The notes under the pieces were generated by a model, which had not been told where the DNA came from, searched no databases, and was given only the letters and a program-made list of their open reading frames with translations. Shown piece by piece: positions 5,706 to 6,422 of a DNA stretch of 6,422 bases (its first letter is position 1; every line of letters starts with the position of its first letter). This stretch comes from DASTCC01 sp035711465 (GTDB taxonomy: Bacteria; Acidobacteriota; Vicinamibacteria; Vicinamibacterales; SCN-69-37): NCBI GenBank assembly GCA_035711465.1, contig DASTCC010000111.1, forward strand, positions 1 to 6,422, read 5' to 3'. The position numbers were made by a program, and so were the translations under genes.

Positions 5706-6422
5706 AGTCAGTCCGTCCGGTAAGAGTCGCGGGTCTCGCGACCTACGTGCCGCCCAAGGTGTTGACGAACGCGGATCTCGAGCGCATGGTCGAGACCTCG
5801 AACGAGTGGATCCTGCAGCGCACCGGGATTCGCGAGCGGCACATCGTCGAGCCCGGCGTCGCCACCTCCGACATCGCCGAGCCGGCGGCGCGCGCGGCGA
5901 TCGAAGAAGCCGGGATCACGCCCGAACAGGTCGGCATCATCATCGTCGGCACGACCACGCCGGACACGATCTTTCCGAGCACCGCGTGCACGCTGCAGGC
6001 GAAGATCGGCGCGATCAACGCCTGGGGCTTCGATCTCGGCGCGGCCTGTTCGGGCTTCACGTATTCGCTCAGCGTCGGCTATCAGATGGTGGCGACCGGC
6101 GCCGTCGAGCACGCGCTCGTCGTCGGCGCCGACGTGATGTCGAGCATCATCGACTACACCGACCGGGCGACGTGCGTGATCTTCGGTGACGGCGCCGGCG
6201 CCGCGGTGCTCTCGCCGGCGGCCGAGGGCGAGCCGTCGATCATCGACTTCTGCCACATCACCGACGGCGTCGGCGGTCCAGCGCTGCAGATGCCGGCGGG
6301 CGGCAGCCGCCGGCCGGCGTCGATCGAGACGGTCACCGAGCGCCTGCATTTCGTGAAGCAGGACGGCCAGACGGTGTTCAAGTTCGCGGTGCGGATGACC
6401 GAGGAGATCTCGCGGCGCATCC
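5702..6422 (+). CDS. fabH: Beta-ketoacyl-ACP synthase III, FabH (3'-truncated)
   Basis: FabH condenses an acyl-CoA primer with malonyl-ACP to begin type II fatty-acid synthesis. 240 codons are present; the window ends before the stop (family length about 320-335). Hallmarks are TSNEWILQRTGIRERHI (32-48), the active-site cysteine C116 in GAACSGF (113-119), YTDRATCVIFGDGAGAAVL (152-170), and LHFVKQDGQTVFKFAVRMTEE (215-235). The catalytic His and Asn of the Cys-His-Asn triad lie beyond the window edge and cannot be checked. The start is GTG at 5702 overlapping the ruvB stop by 4 bp, with GTG at 5699 as the alternative. Its place at the end of the ruv run implies co-transcription, not a direct role in recombination. 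FabH paralogues working in specialised pathways exist, but nothing in the visible part argues against the housekeeping enzyme. Confidence 0.95.
   Translation, partial: MKSVRPVRVAGLATYVPPKVLTNADLERMVETSNEWILQRTGIRERHIVEPGVATSDIAEPAARAAIEEAGITPEQVGIIIVGTTTPDTIFPSTACTLQAKIGAINAWGFDLGAACSGFTYSLSVGYQMVATGAVEHALVVGADVMSSIIDYTDRATCVIFGDGAGAAVLSPAAEGEPSIIDFCHITDGVGGPALQMPAGGSRRPASIETVTERLHFVKQDGQTVFKFAVRMTEEISRRI

Noticed and set aside
5708..6349. A 213-codon minus-strand ORF opposite fabH
   Set aside because: The + strand frame reads as clear FabH with its active-site cysteine. The minus-strand product looks like a compositional artefact.

Overview
This is a GC-rich, gene-dense bacterial chromosomal segment with seven protein genes, all on the + strand. 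The first and last genes are cut by the window edges. No tRNA, rRNA, CRISPR array or transposase gene was seen. The gene content (a fused-type E1 dehydrogenase, then yebC-ruvC-ruvA-ruvB-fabH) and the codon composition suggest a high-GC bacterium. Acidobacteriota, perhaps the Vicinamibacteria, is my best guess, but it rests on general familiarity and not on a marker gene.

Left part (1-1951): the 3' portion of a single-chain, thiamine-diphosphate-dependent 2-oxoacid dehydrogenase E1, with an alpha-like half followed by a beta-like half. It ends at 1781. A striking 171-bp palindromic element (1781-1951) fills the whole gap to the next gene. It has perfect 45-bp inverted arms, two internal hairpin-forming 50-bp direct repeats, and six copies of an 11-bp unit arranged symmetrically about position 1866. 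Its left end overlaps the E1 stop codon, and its right end supplies the A and T of the next start codon.

Middle (1950-2796): a class I SAM-dependent methyltransferase of unknown substrate. A perfect 13-bp-stem hairpin follows directly (2705-2740), then a likely extended -10 promoter (2748-2756) that would start a new transcription unit.

Right part (2797-6422): a compact run of yebC, ruvC, ruvA, ruvB and fabH, with junctions of -4, +4, +2 and -4 bp. YebC belongs to the TACO1/YebC translation-factor family (older name: transcriptional regulator). RuvA, RuvB and RuvC together form the Holliday-junction branch-migration and resolution machine. FabH begins fatty-acid synthesis and is probably co-transcribed rather than functionally linked. 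Three of these five genes (ruvC, ruvA, fabH) start with GTG.

The coding genes are ordinary members of known families. The most unusual item is the palindromic element at 1781-1951, which looks like a non-autonomous mobile or REP-type repeat sitting exactly on a gene-gene junction.
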